Origin: Prorocentrum cordatum | Lineage: Eukaryota > Sar > Dinophyceae > Prorocentrales > Prorocentraceae | NCBI GenBank assembly: GCA_963575745.1 | Contig: CAUYUJ010020571.1 | Location: 230,882 to 294,881 of the forward strand | Direction: 5' to 3' | Length of the DNA: 64,000 bases | Shown here: positions 42,708 to 52,454 of the stretch, piece by piece | Layout: the number at the start of each line of letters is the position of its first letter | How positions within the stretch are numbered: position 1 is the first letter of the stretch | Position numbers and translations under genes: made by a program | The notes under the pieces: generated by a model | Database searches by the model: none | Seen by the model: the letters and a program-made list of their open reading frames with translations, nothing else | What the model was told of the DNA's origin: nothing

Positions 42708-45119
42708 ATGAGCACCTCTCATGCATGCACTGATGCCCTTGACAAGCTTTGCCCAATAATTAATGATATGATTCGGTGCAGCCTTGACAACGAGACGAAA
42801 GCCAAGTCCGCAGCAGACGGCGTCATCGACCTGTGCCTTGCGAATGGCCTCGCTTTCCAGGAGTTCTTGACGTTTAGCCAGGTCTGCCCCCCACACCGAC
42901 AACAGGTTCGGGGTGATTGTGGACCCTCCGCACGCGCACTGGCTCCTTGGCGAGATTGCGAGCGACGGGCGGTCGTGGACAGAGCTGGCGGGCACCAAGG
43001 CGAGAGCGATTCAGCTCGCTCCTCCACCCGCGGGAACGCAGCAGTTGGACTCCGCCAAGAAAGCAATTGACCGCAGCGGCGGGCTGGTGGCCGACATCAA
43101 GTCTTTGGACATCCGCGCGCTCACAGTGACTTGCACGCACACGGCAACCTGCCTCTGGGCCGCGATAGAGGGGGCAGCTTGCACAGTTGACACCGAACCT
43201 TTCTCCATAAATGGGGAGTTGGCAAACGAAAAACGCATCGAGGTGTCCCCTAGCATGGCGGCCCCGTCCGAGAAGGGCGGCTTCACCTGGACAGTTGCGC
43301 GGCACGACGCCGCCTCGCGGTGCCCCAAGCTCGCGGGGTTTCTGGCCGAGGCGGGTAACATCGGACAGCGAACTCGGAAGGCGTCGACTTGTTTGCAAAC
43401 GCTGATGCGGGTCCACCAGGCAGCAATGAACCAGAAACGAAGCATAGGGAGCATCGATTGGAAAGATGTGGCGAAGAAGTTGGAGGCCAGGCGGCCTGAC
43501 TTGAAAAACCATATGCTCGACATGTGCGTCTTCGTCAAGAACTGGGCTGGGGGGGGGGAACCCGATTCACCTACGTGATCTTGACGCATGGCGCTGGTGG
43601 TCAAAACAGCGCGTCGCTGGCGCGGCCCTTCGCCCCTCCCCTCAAACATGTGTTGGTTGGCGGTGGTTGGTTGGTTGGTTGGCTGTTTGGCATGGGGCCC
43701 GAGGGGCGATAGGGCCGCGCCCGCGTCGACGTGGTTATGGACCGCCGTAGGTCGGAGCAGCTACGTGTATCTCGCGACATCGCTCCACCAATAGTGGCAT
43801 CATTCAAAGACGTGGCTTTATCAGAATACCCTGATTGGCTTGTCACGTGCATGAAGGCCGTGCAGGCTGCCCCAGGGTCGTTCATTACTAAGGGGGAGTG
43901 TCGTCTCTTTTGCAGCGCGGACGCGACGCAGATGGTCAAGCAGAAGCGAAACGTCGTGGCCGCGTGCAAATATCATCGGAAGGGCAAGGAGTGGTTGAGC
44001 AAGTGTGGCATCAGCGGGCCAGTCTACACGAAGCTGAAGGGCGAGTTCGGGGTGAAGTTGGTGATGCACGTCTGCAACAAGAAGACCAGGGGTCGAGCGA
44101 CGTTCAAGTCGCTGCTCGATGTCTGCATCGACTTCGTGGCCCAAGTCAAGGCCGAGATTGGCGACAGGGCTGTCAATCCGCCGTGGGGGCCCACTGGGCC
44201 CGCGAGCACTGGGGGTTCGGCTGGCAGCGACATCAGGGAGTTCGATGGCGCAACAGTTACCACCGAGACGTTGAGCAATATGGGCTGCAAGGTGGGCGCG
44301 CGCATCGTCGCCAAGAGCGCGGGCACGGGGGGCGCGTGCGTGATCACTGACATCGCCGAGACGTGCCAGACCAAGCAGCTCACGGCCACGAGGCCGAAAA
44401 CTGTCACACTTTCTTCTGCTGCCATGGTGGATGGCTGTGTCCTGAAAGTCGCGGACGAGGTCACGAGGCTTCCCCTGGGCGACATCCGCCCTGCCCTTGG
44501 GCACCCCGGGATGCTGAACGACCTCGCTAGGCATTGTGCGGGGTGCGCCCTGGTCTACGCTCACAAGGCGCACGCATGCCCGCCGTACGACAAGCTCATC
44601 ATGCAGGTTAAGCCCGTGAAGGGCGTGTTCACCTCAGAGAAGATCACGAAGGGCAAGCTGGTTTTGGTTCCTGTTTCAGCGAACCTGGCTGTCGGCAAGA
44701 CTGACCCCCCCACAGGCTCAGTTGAAGTGTGGGCCGTTCTCGGTGGCATGAAAAAGGTGTACGCCACGCCACGCATTGAGTTTGGCCTGGGGGATATTGC
44801 GTCTGGCTCACCTGCAAAGGCGGCTGAGTCGTTCGTCGCGCCGTTCTGGTGCGTCCGCGCCGTCGCCGACTCCGCGGCCGAAAACATGACGCCGAAGGTG
44901 GTCGAAGTTTCCGTGCAGTGTCAGAGCGTCGGTTCCGAGCACAACGTCGTTCGCATGAAGGTGCCTTGCCGCACGAACTCCGTGGATACCCCAAAGGGGT
45001 CGGAGCTGGTAGTTCATGATAAAACGCGGCTTGGGATGTCACGCGTGTCACTTCCAGTGCCTTTGAAGAGGGCGTCGGCATCCGATGCCAACCCTCCGAA
45101 GGCAGCGAGGAGGGCATAG
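42708..45119 (+). CDS. long unknown protein, single gene with homopolymer frameshifts
   Basis: ATG 42708 (MSTSHACTDALDKLCPIIND) reads in frame 3. At a C6 run (42887-42892) removing one C continues into frame 1: HTDNRFGVIVDPPHAHWLLG, through DMCVFVKNWAGG. At a G10 run (43549-43558) frame 2 gives HLRDLDAWRWWSKQRVAGAA. Frame 3 from about 43731 reads VALSEYPDWLVTCMKAVQAA, KYHRKGKEWLSKCG, and on to LPVPLKRASASDANPPKAARRA, with TAG at 45117-45119. About 800 residues in total, with no membrane segments. The fourth segment is also open from GTG 43731 or ATG 43737 alone (461 aa), so two adjacent genes is the alternative. I recognise no enzyme motif. Function unknown. Confidence 0.6.
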
Positions 45120-45192
45120 ATGCCCCTGGACCGCGCCGCCGATCGGCACGACGTGCCAATTTTGATCGGAGATCGTTGCAGCGCAGCCCGCA

Positions 45193-45211
45193 GTTGCGAT
45201 GTCATCGCAAC
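45193..45211. other. palindrome 3' of the long gene
   Basis: GTTGCGATG-T-CATCGCAAC, 9-bp arms, 73 nt after TAG 45119. Same position as the GCGAGC palindromes after other genes, but different sequence. Confidence 0.6.
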
Positions 45212-45351
45212 CATGAAACATGCGCCATCGCCATTATCAGCATCATCGTCCTCCTCCGCCCGATTGCAGGGATCGTGTATGGTGCTACTATAGGGCTATA
45301 TGATATAGGGCTATAGGACTGGCGCCCCTGGCGCCCCTGGCACCTCCCTGG

Positions 45352-46473
45352 CGCCCCTGGCACCTCCGCCCCCCCCTGTAATATATAGTGTTTAGTGTAC
45401 ATATGGCCAGAGCATGTAGCATCGATGAGATGCTAAAATGTTATAGCAGGTATTTGTATATCCAAATACAACTACCAGCTGCATCAGCTCCTCAACCATC
45501 CGAGGGGCGAGCGCTTGCACCATCGTGGATTTGGATGTACTGCTTCTCCTTGCCCAAAACATATCATCTCGCTCCTACTCCTACTCCCACTCCTATACTC
45601 CTGCTCCTACTCATACTCCTACTCATCCTCCTACTCCTACTCCTACTCATTTTCCTATCGCTTATGCGCTTACTCCTGATTGTGGGACGCATGCGGCGAG
45701 CTTGCTCGCCAAGCTTATTCACGTGGCGAGCTTGCTCGCCAAGCTGATTCAAATAGCTCACGCCGCTCAGACTCATTCAAATGGCGAGCTTGCCCGCCAA
45801 GGTGATTCATATTAGCTTTTGTTGACCCTCAGCGCCGCCTTTGCGGACCCCCAGCGCCGTCTTCGCGGCCCCCAAACCAACAGACACGCTTTCGGTGGAG
45901 CTCCCTATGGGGCCACGAAGCGTGCGAGGGGTGTGCCGAATTGGACGTGCGGGCCGCGCGCGGGCGGTGGCACGGTGGAGCTCTATGGGGCCGCGAATCG
46001 CGTGAGGGGTGTGCCGAATTGGGTGTGCGGGACGCATGCGGGCGGTGGCACTGGGGGATTCGATGGAGCTCCCTATGGTGCCACGAAACGTGTGAGCGGT
46101 GATGGGATGATGACGGCGATGGTGATGACCATGATGGTGGTGATGATGAGGATGATGATGATGACGGCGATGACGATGATGATGATGAGATTATGCTGCA
46201 AACCTGGGGGAGCGCCGCTCCCCTTAAACAAGTTTTCGGGCCAACATTCGGTATCGCGCAACGGCGCGATACCAATTGTTGGCCCGAAACCGCCTGAGAG
46301 ACACAGCAAAACCATTCGAACAAAAACAACAACAACAACACAACGGATTAAACAACAAAAAAGACAAAACAAATCACATAACAACATAACAAAACAAATA
46401 CAAAACAAACAACAAAACAAACAAACATGAAACCAATAATGCTTCTGTTTTTTTAGAAAAAAAAAACTGCTAA
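45352..46473 (-). repeat. right arm of the foldback unit
   Basis: Reverse-complement match of the left arm. Two-stage hairpin at 46234-46289 (outer TTTCGGGCCAACA/TGTTGGCCCGAAA, inner GGTATCGCGC/GCGCGATACC). GGCGAGCTTGCTCGCC at 45695-45710 and 45725-45740. Confidence 0.85.
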
Positions 46474-46483
46474 CAGAAACGCG

Positions 46484-46800
46484 TTCGGTGAAGCTCCCCA
46501 TGGGGCCACGCAACGTGTGAGGGGTGTGCCGAATTGGACGGGCGGTGCGCATGCGGGCGGTGGCACTGGGGTCTTCGGTGGAGCTCTATGGGACCGCGAA
46601 TCGTGTGGGGGGTGTGCCGAATTGGGCGTGCGGGACGCATGCGGGTGCTGGCACTGGGGGATTCGATGGAGCTCCCTATGGTGCCACGAAACGTGTGAGC
46701 GGTGATGGCGGTGATGGTGATGATGACGGCGATGATGATGACCATGACGGTGGTGATGGTGACGATGATGACGGCGATGATGATGAGGAGGAGGAGAAGG
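46484..46800 (+). repeat. extra copy of the arm's GTGCCGAATTGG module
   Basis: GCGTTCGGTGAAGCTCC, GTGAGGGGTGTGCCGAATTG, GGAGCTCCCTATGGTGCC, then (GATGATGGC)n. It repeats the right-arm segment 45890-46190 in the same orientation, just outside the unit. Confidence 0.8.
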
Positions 46801-47290
46801 AGGAGGAGGAGAGGAGACGGAGTGAGGACGCGGGGCGCTGTCTCTTCAAAACGATGACCCCAAAACGCAGTACGGTTGGAAACAACAAGGGGACACGCAT
46901 AAACATCCGCTTTTTAAAAAATATAAAACATACGCACAAACAAAACATCAAACATACACAACTAAACCATGTGAACAGACCACAAAAGCAACGACTAAAA
47001 CAAATCAGACGCTCGAACAAAACAAATCAACAAACGCAGAAAAAAACAAATTTACACCCTTGGAGCGGCATCGCTGGGGGCAACCTTGGGGGCCTTGAGG
47101 GCCTCGCGAGGCCCTTTGGGGACCTTGGGGCGGCATCGCTGGGGGCTCTAATGGGCCGCCGAAAGCTGGCCTTTTGTGGCCTCCGCTGCTGGGGTCCCCT
47201 GGCCACTGATGTGGCCGCGTCGCCCTGTGGGTCTTGGGCGGGTCGCGATCGGCTACGCAGCTGCAATCCCACTGCGGGCATTCGACCATT
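46801..47290. other. A-rich tract, then CTTGGGGGC repeats
   Basis: 46855-47055 is rich in AAACAAAAC, echoing the T-rich outer arm end. 47060-47160 holds GGCATCGCTGGGGGC/CCTTGGGG repeats. No gene. Confidence 0.5.
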
Positions 47291-47296
47291 CCTCGT

Positions 47297-47319
47297 CCGT
47301 GCCAGTTGAGGTGCTCAAG
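47297..47319 (+). other. DinoSL relic
   Basis: CCGT-GCCAGTTGAGGTG-CTCAAG aligns with 17 of the 21 fixed DinoSL bases if one base is deleted and three inserted. It lies 66 nt before ATG 47385. Confidence 0.5.
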
Positions 47320-47384
47320 CTCGTTCGCGCGGTGGCTTGCTTTTCGGCGCAGCACTGGGCACCCGCCCTCAGCAGGCTCGCGGG

Positions 47385-48047
47385 ATGCCAGCGAAGAAGA
47401 ACATCCTGAAGGGCAAGACGGAGGCCCATGCATGGCGTATCCATGGCAAGAGCTACTGTACGCCCCCCTCGGAGTGGACCAATACGATTGCTGCAGCTGC
47501 TGGCGTCACGCTCTGCCAGGCCAACCTGATGATGAAGGCGCTGTCGATCGTGTTCTCCAGGGAGCTCGAGCAAAAGTCGAGCATCTTCATCCCAGGCATC
47601 GGGACCTTCCAGACGAACTACTACCCGCCCGTCCCAGGGCACATGAAGCTCGTTTTCGGGAAGTTCAAGGCAGTGAAGCCCGAGCCGCCCCACACGACCG
47701 TGCACTTCACGCCGTTCCACGAGGTGGAGGAGCTCTTGGCGGCGAGCAAGCGCGTGCTGGAGTCTGCGCCATTTCCGTCTGGGTCGACCTCTTCGGGTTC
47801 CTCGCCGCCGAGCTCTGCCGCGCCTTCGACTGGGTCGACCCCTTCGGGTTCTTCGCCGCCGAGCTCTGCCGCGCCTTCGACTGGGTCGACCCCTTCGGGT
47901 GCTTCGCCGATGAGCCCTGCCGCGCGCTGGATCGCCGCGGCAGGGCTCATCGCCGCCGCCGCGGCCATCAAGGAGGAACGCTTCTTGAGCAAGCACCCCG
48001 TGTTCATGGGGATCTTGCGCGGCCCGTGCATCTCGAAGAGCGGTTGA
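47385..48047 (+). CDS. HU/IHF-like DNA-binding protein with Ser/Pro repeats and a hydrophobic C-terminal segment
   Basis: ATG 47385 (MPAKKNILKGKTEAHAW) to TGA 48045-48047, 220 aa. Residues ~30-125 fit the bacterial-type HU fold as found in dinoflagellate histone-like proteins: helix pair (WTNTIAAAAGVTLCQANLMM, then ALSIVFSREL), the beta turn IFIPGIGTFQT, then KLVFGKFKAVKPEPPHTTV and FTPFHEVEELL. HU-like proteins bind and bend DNA and act in dinoflagellate chromatin, where canonical nucleosomes are scarce. Unusual here: residues ~130-185 are three ~18-residue Ser/Pro/Gly repeats (54-bp DNA repeat), then a hydrophobic AARWIAAAGLIAAAAAI stretch that could be a membrane or packing helix. An ORF-track-style longer start would use TTG, so ATG 47385 is preferred. 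DinoSL relic upstream, palindrome downstream. Confidence 0.65.
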   Translation: MPAKKNILKGKTEAHAWRIHGKSYCTPPSEWTNTIAAAAGVTLCQANLMMKALSIVFSRELEQKSSIFIPGIGTFQTNYYPPVPGHMKLVFGKFKAVKPEPPHTTVHFTPFHEVEELLAASKRVLESAPFPSGSTSSGSSPPSSAAPSTGSTPSGSSPPSSAAPSTGSTPSGASPMSPAARWIAAAGLIAAAAAIKEERFLSKHPVFMGILRGPCISKSG

Positions 48048-48147
48048 TCGCGTGGCTGATCAGTTCGCTACCTCGCGCATCTCGGCGAGCGCGCCCGCCC
48101 GCGCTGTTCAGCTTTTTTGCGTAGCACCGTGCCTCGTCCTGAGACTT

Positions 48148-48163
48148 CGCGAGCGTGCTCGCG
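48148..48163. other. palindrome 3' of the HU-like gene
   Basis: CGCGAGC-GT-GCTCGCG, 7-bp arms, 101 nt after the stop. Confidence 0.7.
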
Positions 48164-48469
48164 CATCCGTATGAACCCTTTCTATGTTGAGACGCGCGTG
48201 TTGCGGGCGTCGCAGCCTGTGCACCGACTGCGTTTGGCAAATAAAGAACGCACCAACCGTTGCATTCCCCATCCCTCTTCCATCCGCCCACCCGCTCGCT
48301 CTCCGTATCTCCTCCCGCCGCGTGCCCCATTGGGAAAGATCCGAGGACGCGGATGGCGGCCAACGCAACATCACAATCGCGGGGAGTGGGGGTCCAACAA
48401 AGACGGCAACAATCATGTTAAGCCAGTTCGCTCTTATATGCGCGCGCGTCATCCAACATGCATATCCCA

Positions 48470-48548
48470 CGCCATCCGCATCGCGGAACCTCATTCCAGC
48501 CGCACGCCCAGGGACAGTGAGTGACCGCTCGCCCCCCTCACTCTGATA
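48470..48548 (+). repeat. dispersed repeat family B, copy 2
   Basis: ATCCGCATCGCGGAACCTCA, CCCAGGGACAGTGAGTGACC and CCCTCACTCTGATAAAGCTT. Confidence 0.75.
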
Positions 48549-48777
48549 AAGCTTATACACGGGCTTAGGAAGCTTGCGTTGCATGGCATTGCGTTGCGCA
48601 TTATCGGGTCGCGTTGCGTTGCGTTCCTGCCATGTGCATCGCGATGCCGTGGTTCCGCGCGGGTGCGAGTAAGCGCGTGATGCGCAGTAGAGCAGTGGTG
48701 CCAGTTATCCAAACGTGCCCCCTCATCACGTTCGCCTTTCCAGCAGCCACGTAGGGCAGTCGAGCGCGCGGGCAACC

Positions 48778-49491
48778 ATGGCGGCTGGTGTTACCGACGC
48801 CACCTTCACGCTTAGGGCCGCCGTGGTCGGCGGGCATCTTGGGAAAGTGTCGTGGTTCGCAGATGCAAAGATGGTTGCTGGTACCATGTTCGTCAGGGTT
48901 GCCAAGTCTGACAAGGGGTGTAAGAGGTTTATCGCCAAACAGTTCGCCATGCTAGACGTGCTGATGGCCCTCCGTAGCGGTGCAATCGACGAGGCCATGA
49001 AGACCGCGTGCGGCGAGGAGGACCCCCTTGCGGACCCAGGAGTGGTGGCTTCGCTGCCCAAGCGCCCCCGACGCCATATGTTCGACGAGATCGCCGATGT
49101 TGTCGACGTGACGGTGAAGTGCGAGGACGATAGTGAGCACCAGGTGAAGATGCTGGCAGAGTAGCGGAAGGCAAGCACGGTGTGGATGGAGCTCACGGGC
49201 GCGAACCTAAAGTTGCTCAACAGCACGCCTCACGCCAGCCACCTCGTCACCGCATTCGTTCCCTGCATCACCCAGCCAGGCGTCCGCTGGTGGCCTGCCC
49301 GGCACTGCGTGCACTGCAAGTACGCCGACCCGAGCACGAACAAGACTCGGTTCCGCTCTCAACCAGTTCCTCGGTATCGCGACGCACGCGACATCCAGGC
49401 TGCCACGGACGAGGCCGCAGAGAAGTTGCAGAACGCCGTGTCGGAGATGCGCGCCAAGGGCGAGGCGAAGGATATCGACGCGAGCCCTTGA
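48778..49491 (+). CDS. unknown 237-codon gene with one internal TAG
   Basis: ATG 48778 (MAAGVTDATFTLRAAVVGGH) to TGA 49489-49491. The only in-frame stop is TAG 49162-49164, between EHQVKMLAE and RKASTVWMELTGANLKLLNS. Both halves have normal composition and the frame is unchanged. The N-half is alpha/beta (GKVSWFADAKMVAGTMFVRV), the middle acidic (CGEEDPLADPG), and the C-half has WWPARHCVHCKYADPSTNKT with a CVHC pair, then a helical tail (QAATDEAAEKLQNAVSEMRA). A degenerate DinoSL-like stretch (CAGCAGCCACGTAGGGCAG) lies at 48739-48757. No family recognised. Confidence 0.6.
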
Positions 49492-49529
49492 CGGCGAGCT
49501 TGGCGACCGCTGAGCGGCCGCCCCTATGG

Positions 49530-49545
49530 CGCGAGCATGCTCGCG
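49530..49545. other. perfect palindrome 3' of the gene
   Basis: CGCGAGCATGCTCGCG, 16 bp, 39 nt after the stop at 49491. Confidence 0.75.
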
Positions 49546-49940
49546 TTCTCGTTCGCTGCGCAGCGTGCTCGCAGCTTTCACCGTTGCATTGCCATCCGTG
49601 TTGCTTGGATTGTTCGGCACATCGCGCTACGGGGCGTGCGCGCTGTGAGACACTGTTCGCCGCGTAAAACACGTGAGCAGGCCCGTCGTGCATCGCGTCG
49701 CCATCGTCCCACACCCAGCCGCCATCACGCTCAAACGAGCAACCGCACCTGAGCTCGCTAACGCAAATGATGGGGGGGGCGGTTGGTGGACCTCATAGCG
49801 TGGAATACGACGGCGACGGGGAGTGATGGGGCAATGTGTCATATTGGAACCAACTTCTGGCCATTGCGCAGGTTGGGGGAATGGGGGCTTAGCGGCACGT
49901 GAGATGTCGCGATGCAACGCCGCGGGAGCAAAGCGCAGAT

Positions 49941-50010
49941 GATGTTCCCTATTCCAACCTCATTCTTCCCCTTCGGGGAGGGGTTTACCTCCCCCCCCAT
50001 CCCCTGGTTG
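49941..50010 (-). repeat. dispersed repeat family A, copy 3
   Basis: The reverse strand reads AAACCCCTCCCCGAAGGGGA, AGAATGAGGTTGGAATAGGG. Confidence 0.7.
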
Positions 50011-50044
50011 TTGTTAGCCGCGGGGCTTCGCGCGTGCGCACTCC

Positions 50045-50344
50045 TTGACTCCTTGCCTGGCAGCAGCATGGGCAGCTCACGAGACCGATGGGGATCTATA
50101 TATACCCCGCTGGTACGACTGGGCAGAGCCTAAAAAGGAAGATCAGCCACCCATCCAAGAACCCCTGGAGGATGGGAGGTGGAAAACTCAATGCACACAG
50201 AAATGCACCGAGCCAGGCTGCACACACAAATGCCCCCAGCCTGGCTGCACACACAAATGCCCCCAGCCAGGCTGCACACACAAATGCCCCCAGCCTGGCT
50301 GCACACGCAAATGCCCCGAGCCAGGCTGTGCCGTGGGGGGGTAG
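50045..50344 (+). CDS. Cys-rich nonapeptide-repeat ORF
   Basis: The frame reads HETDGDLYIPRWYDWAEPKK, EDQPPIQEPLEDGRWKTQC, then five or six CTHKCPQPG-type repeats (27-bp DNA unit, 50200-50330), and ends at TAG 50342-50344. The paired Cys/His every nine residues would suit metal binding. The frame has no ATG before the repeats (it opens at a TTG), so it may be an exon end, a broken gene or chance on a minisatellite. The non-repeat N-part looks coding. Confidence 0.35.
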   Translation: MTPCLAAAWAAHETDGDLYIPRWYDWAEPKKEDQPPIQEPLEDGRWKTQCTQKCTEPGCTHKCPQPGCTHKCPQPGCTHKCPQPGCTRKCPEPGCAVGG

Positions 50345-50659
50345 TGGGATTGTGCAAACTCTATGCTACACTGCTTGCACTGCCATGCAACACGACCCCT
50401 CGTCGTTGATCGTTCTCCTCCAAGATGGCCCCAATATGCGCCCATGAGGCCCCAAGAGGCGCCAATATGGCCCCAAGATGGTACCATCATGGCCCCGGGA
50501 GGCTTTCAATATACCAACATGGGGGCCCCAAGCGCCGCAACTGGCAACATGTTGTCTTACAGCGGTTCTCTACTTGTTTCAGTCTAAGTGTTTGCTGGAA
50601 GGGGTACGTCCAGGGACTCCAACTCCAACCCCATGGAACTCCAAGGCTCCGAAAGGCAT

Positions 50660-51049
50660 TCAAGAGACTTCACAGAGACCCCCCCCCTTCAAAAAAAACA
50701 ATAAACTAACTCCCCCCCCCAGACGCTCCAAGAGGTGTTCAAAACAACTCATAAGAAACATCATAAGATGATCTGGCATTCGGTTCCCATTGTCCCCCTT
50801 CTCCTCCTGCTCCGCCTTGCCCGCCTCATCCTCATCCTCAGCCCAAACCCCTCGAGAACCAGCAGCACCAGCGGCAGCAGCAGCAGCAGCACCAACAGAA
50901 GCAAGATCACCATCAGCAACACTGGCAACATTCGCCACAACAGATCTCATAATTCTCAGTTGTTGCCCGCTATATGTTTCGCTATGTGCGTCTATTCGCC
51001 CTTCGTCTGCCAGCTTCTCTGGATGGGCTGGCGGTGATACGCGAAGCGT
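50660..51049 (-). CDS. hypothetical minus-strand ORF
   Basis: Open from just after a TAG (51052-51050) to the stop at 50660, about 129 codons. It reads SPPAHPEKLADEGRIDAHSE, SGQQLRIMRSVVANVASVAD, a run of Ala, EDEDEAGKAEQEEKGDNG and MFLMSCFEHLLERLG. First ATG is at 50950, in the middle of good coding sequence, so the true 5' end is missing or spliced. The tail runs through a poly-G/poly-T stretch and is probably out of frame. No family recognised. Confidence 0.4.
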   Translation of the reverse strand, partial: TLRVSPPAHPEKLADEGRIDAHSETYSGQQLRIMRSVVANVASVADGDLASVGAAAAAAAGAAGSRGVWAEDEDEAGKAEQEEKGDNGNRMPDHLMMFLMSCFEHLLERLGGGVSLLFFLKGGGLCEVS

Positions 51050-51232
51050 CTAGAATGTTTACGTAAGTGTTTCGGGCTCCAGGATTGCACGTCTTCGTAT
51101 GAGCACGCGTTCTAGCCTTATCTAGGCATCGACGGCAACGCGTGAGCGAGTTGGTCCGCTATCCAGCTGCCATTGTGTGCCAGCGATTTCGCGTGAGACG
51201 CCCTCGCACCGTGGAACCCCCGCCTCGTCCGT

Positions 51233-51253
51233 CCGCCGCCGTTCAGGCTCGAG
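51233..51253 (+). other. DinoSL relic
   Basis: CCGCCGCCGTTC then AGGCTCGAG matches the 21 fixed DinoSL bases at 15 without gaps. It ends 13 nt before ATG 51267. Confidence 0.5.
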
Positions 51254-51266
51254 CTGTTGAGCCACA

Positions 51267-52454
51267 ATGTCTGACAAGACCGTCAGAGCGTTTTGGACTG
51301 CACAAGGACACGATCCACGTGATCCCCTAGTCCTCGCATGTCTGGCGCAGGCTGAGATTGCGTCCACGGTGGTGGTGCCGCCGACTCCGAAGTGGGCGGC
51401 CTCTCGGTGGAATAAGTTTCGGAAGGGCCCTCCGACGCCAGCGACTGGTCCGATGGCTGCCGCGCTGCCGTCGGAGGCGCGGTCAGCGAAGGTGGCGACA
51501 GGGGACCAACCGCCAGATGCGCAGCCAGCGGATGTGGCGACAGGGGCGCAGCCGTCAAAGGCGCAGCCAGCGGAGCCGTGCCAGAGACCCGCATGGCCGC
51601 GACAGGGGCGCAGCAGTCGGATGGCCAGCCAGCCATCGGCCGTCGGAGGCGCAGCCGCGCCCGCGCCGAAGCGGCTCCAGCCGACTAGCAAGCATGGCCA
51701 CGACACGGCGCCGACTCCGCCTAGCAAGCCGACTCCGCCTCCCAAGCCACCTCCAGGCCACCTCATACCTGCGCCGCCGACATCACCTCCAGGTCTCCCT
51801 GCGCCGCTGCCCAAGCAGAGGCCATGTGGACACCAGAAGGTCGCCCACCACCACACGCCGCAGCACGACGGCGCCGAGTGGGACACGAGCAGCTACACCG
51901 AGACGGGCGGCGGGCACGCGGAGGGCCACACCGACACGCGCGGCACGGACGGCGACTACATCGGCGGCGGTGCGGCACAGGCGATGACGACGCGCGACAC
52001 GGACGCCTACGACGGTGTGAACATGTGGTGGGACGACGAGCTGCAGGGATACATGTGGTGGGACGACGAGCTGCAGGGATACGTGTTTTGGGACGACAAG
52101 TCGCAGCAGCAATGCATGTGGTGGGGCGGCGAGCGCAACGGCGCGGGCGGGACCAGCTGGGGCTCCGAGTGGCAGGGCACGGGGCGCGACTACGACCACG
52201 GATGCTGGCACAGCAGCCGCGACCAGTGGCATGGCGATTGGTCGGAGCAGGGCTCCGCGTGGCGGGGCAACAACAGCGGCAACGCCACGTGGACTTGGGA
52301 CCGCGGCAACGCGCAGGAGGGAGGCGGCAGCACCGCGGGCGTCGAGCACATCGTCACGACGCTGAAGCGCATGCGCGAAGCGGAGGTCAGCGAGGGTAAT
52401 CGGAGTGGAGAGTTGCCAATTGCCCCCCACCCCCCAATCCCATCGGTCGCTTGA
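51267..52454 (+). CDS. Pro/Ala-rich protein with Trp-rich repeats
   Basis: ATG 51267 (MSDKTVRAFWTAQGHDPRDP) to TGA 52452-52454, 395 aa. A short helical N-terminal region is followed by a long Pro/Ala/Lys linker (~50-190), then a Gly/Asp/Trp-rich region with two exact MWWDDELQGY repeats (30-bp DNA repeat, 52024-52083) and a degenerate third (VFWDDKSQQQ), and a short end with VEHIVTTLKRMREAEVSEGN. The opposite strand is also open for 361 codons but lacks a relic leader. Trp/Asp repeats suggest a protein- or carbohydrate-contact region. Function unknown. The start is supported by the DinoSL relic. Confidence 0.6.
   Translation: MSDKTVRAFWTAQGHDPRDPLVLACLAQAEIASTVVVPPTPKWAASRWNKFRKGPPTPATGPMAAALPSEARSAKVATGDQPPDAQPADVATGAQPSKAQPAEPCQRPAWPRQGRSSRMASQPSAVGGAAAPAPKRLQPTSKHGHDTAPTPPSKPTPPPKPPPGHLIPAPPTSPPGLPAPLPKQRPCGHQKVAHHHTPQHDGAEWDTSSYTETGGGHAEGHTDTRGTDGDYIGGGAAQAMTTRDTDAYDGVNMWWDDELQGYMWWDDELQGYVFWDDKSQQQCMWWGGERNGAGGTSWGSEWQGTGRDYDHGCWHSSRDQWHGDWSEQGSAWRGNNSGNATWTWDRGNAQEGGGSTAGVEHIVTTLKRMREAEVSEGNRSGELPIAPHPPIPSVA

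Larger units (their letters stand above)
38216..46473. mobile_element. 8.26-kb foldback unit with 1.12-kb inverted arms and internal genes
   Basis: Outer ends are TTAGCAGTTTTTT at 38216 and AAAAAACTGCTAA ending at 46473. The arms (38216-39340 and 45352-46473) are collinear in reverse: T-rich end, 50-nt hairpin, GC block, (ATG)n, GGCACACCCC/GTGCCGAATTGG module, GGCGAGCTTGCTCGCC hairpins, (TACTCC)n, then GCGGAGGTGCCAGGGGCG. Inside are genes at 39953-40592 (-), 41517-41897 (-) and 42708-45119 (+). Partial arm copies at 40893-41040, 46484-46800 and 53985-54512 show the arm is itself a dispersed repeat, so two independent opposite insertions are an alternative to one composite element. No target duplication is evident. 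Confidence 0.65.
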
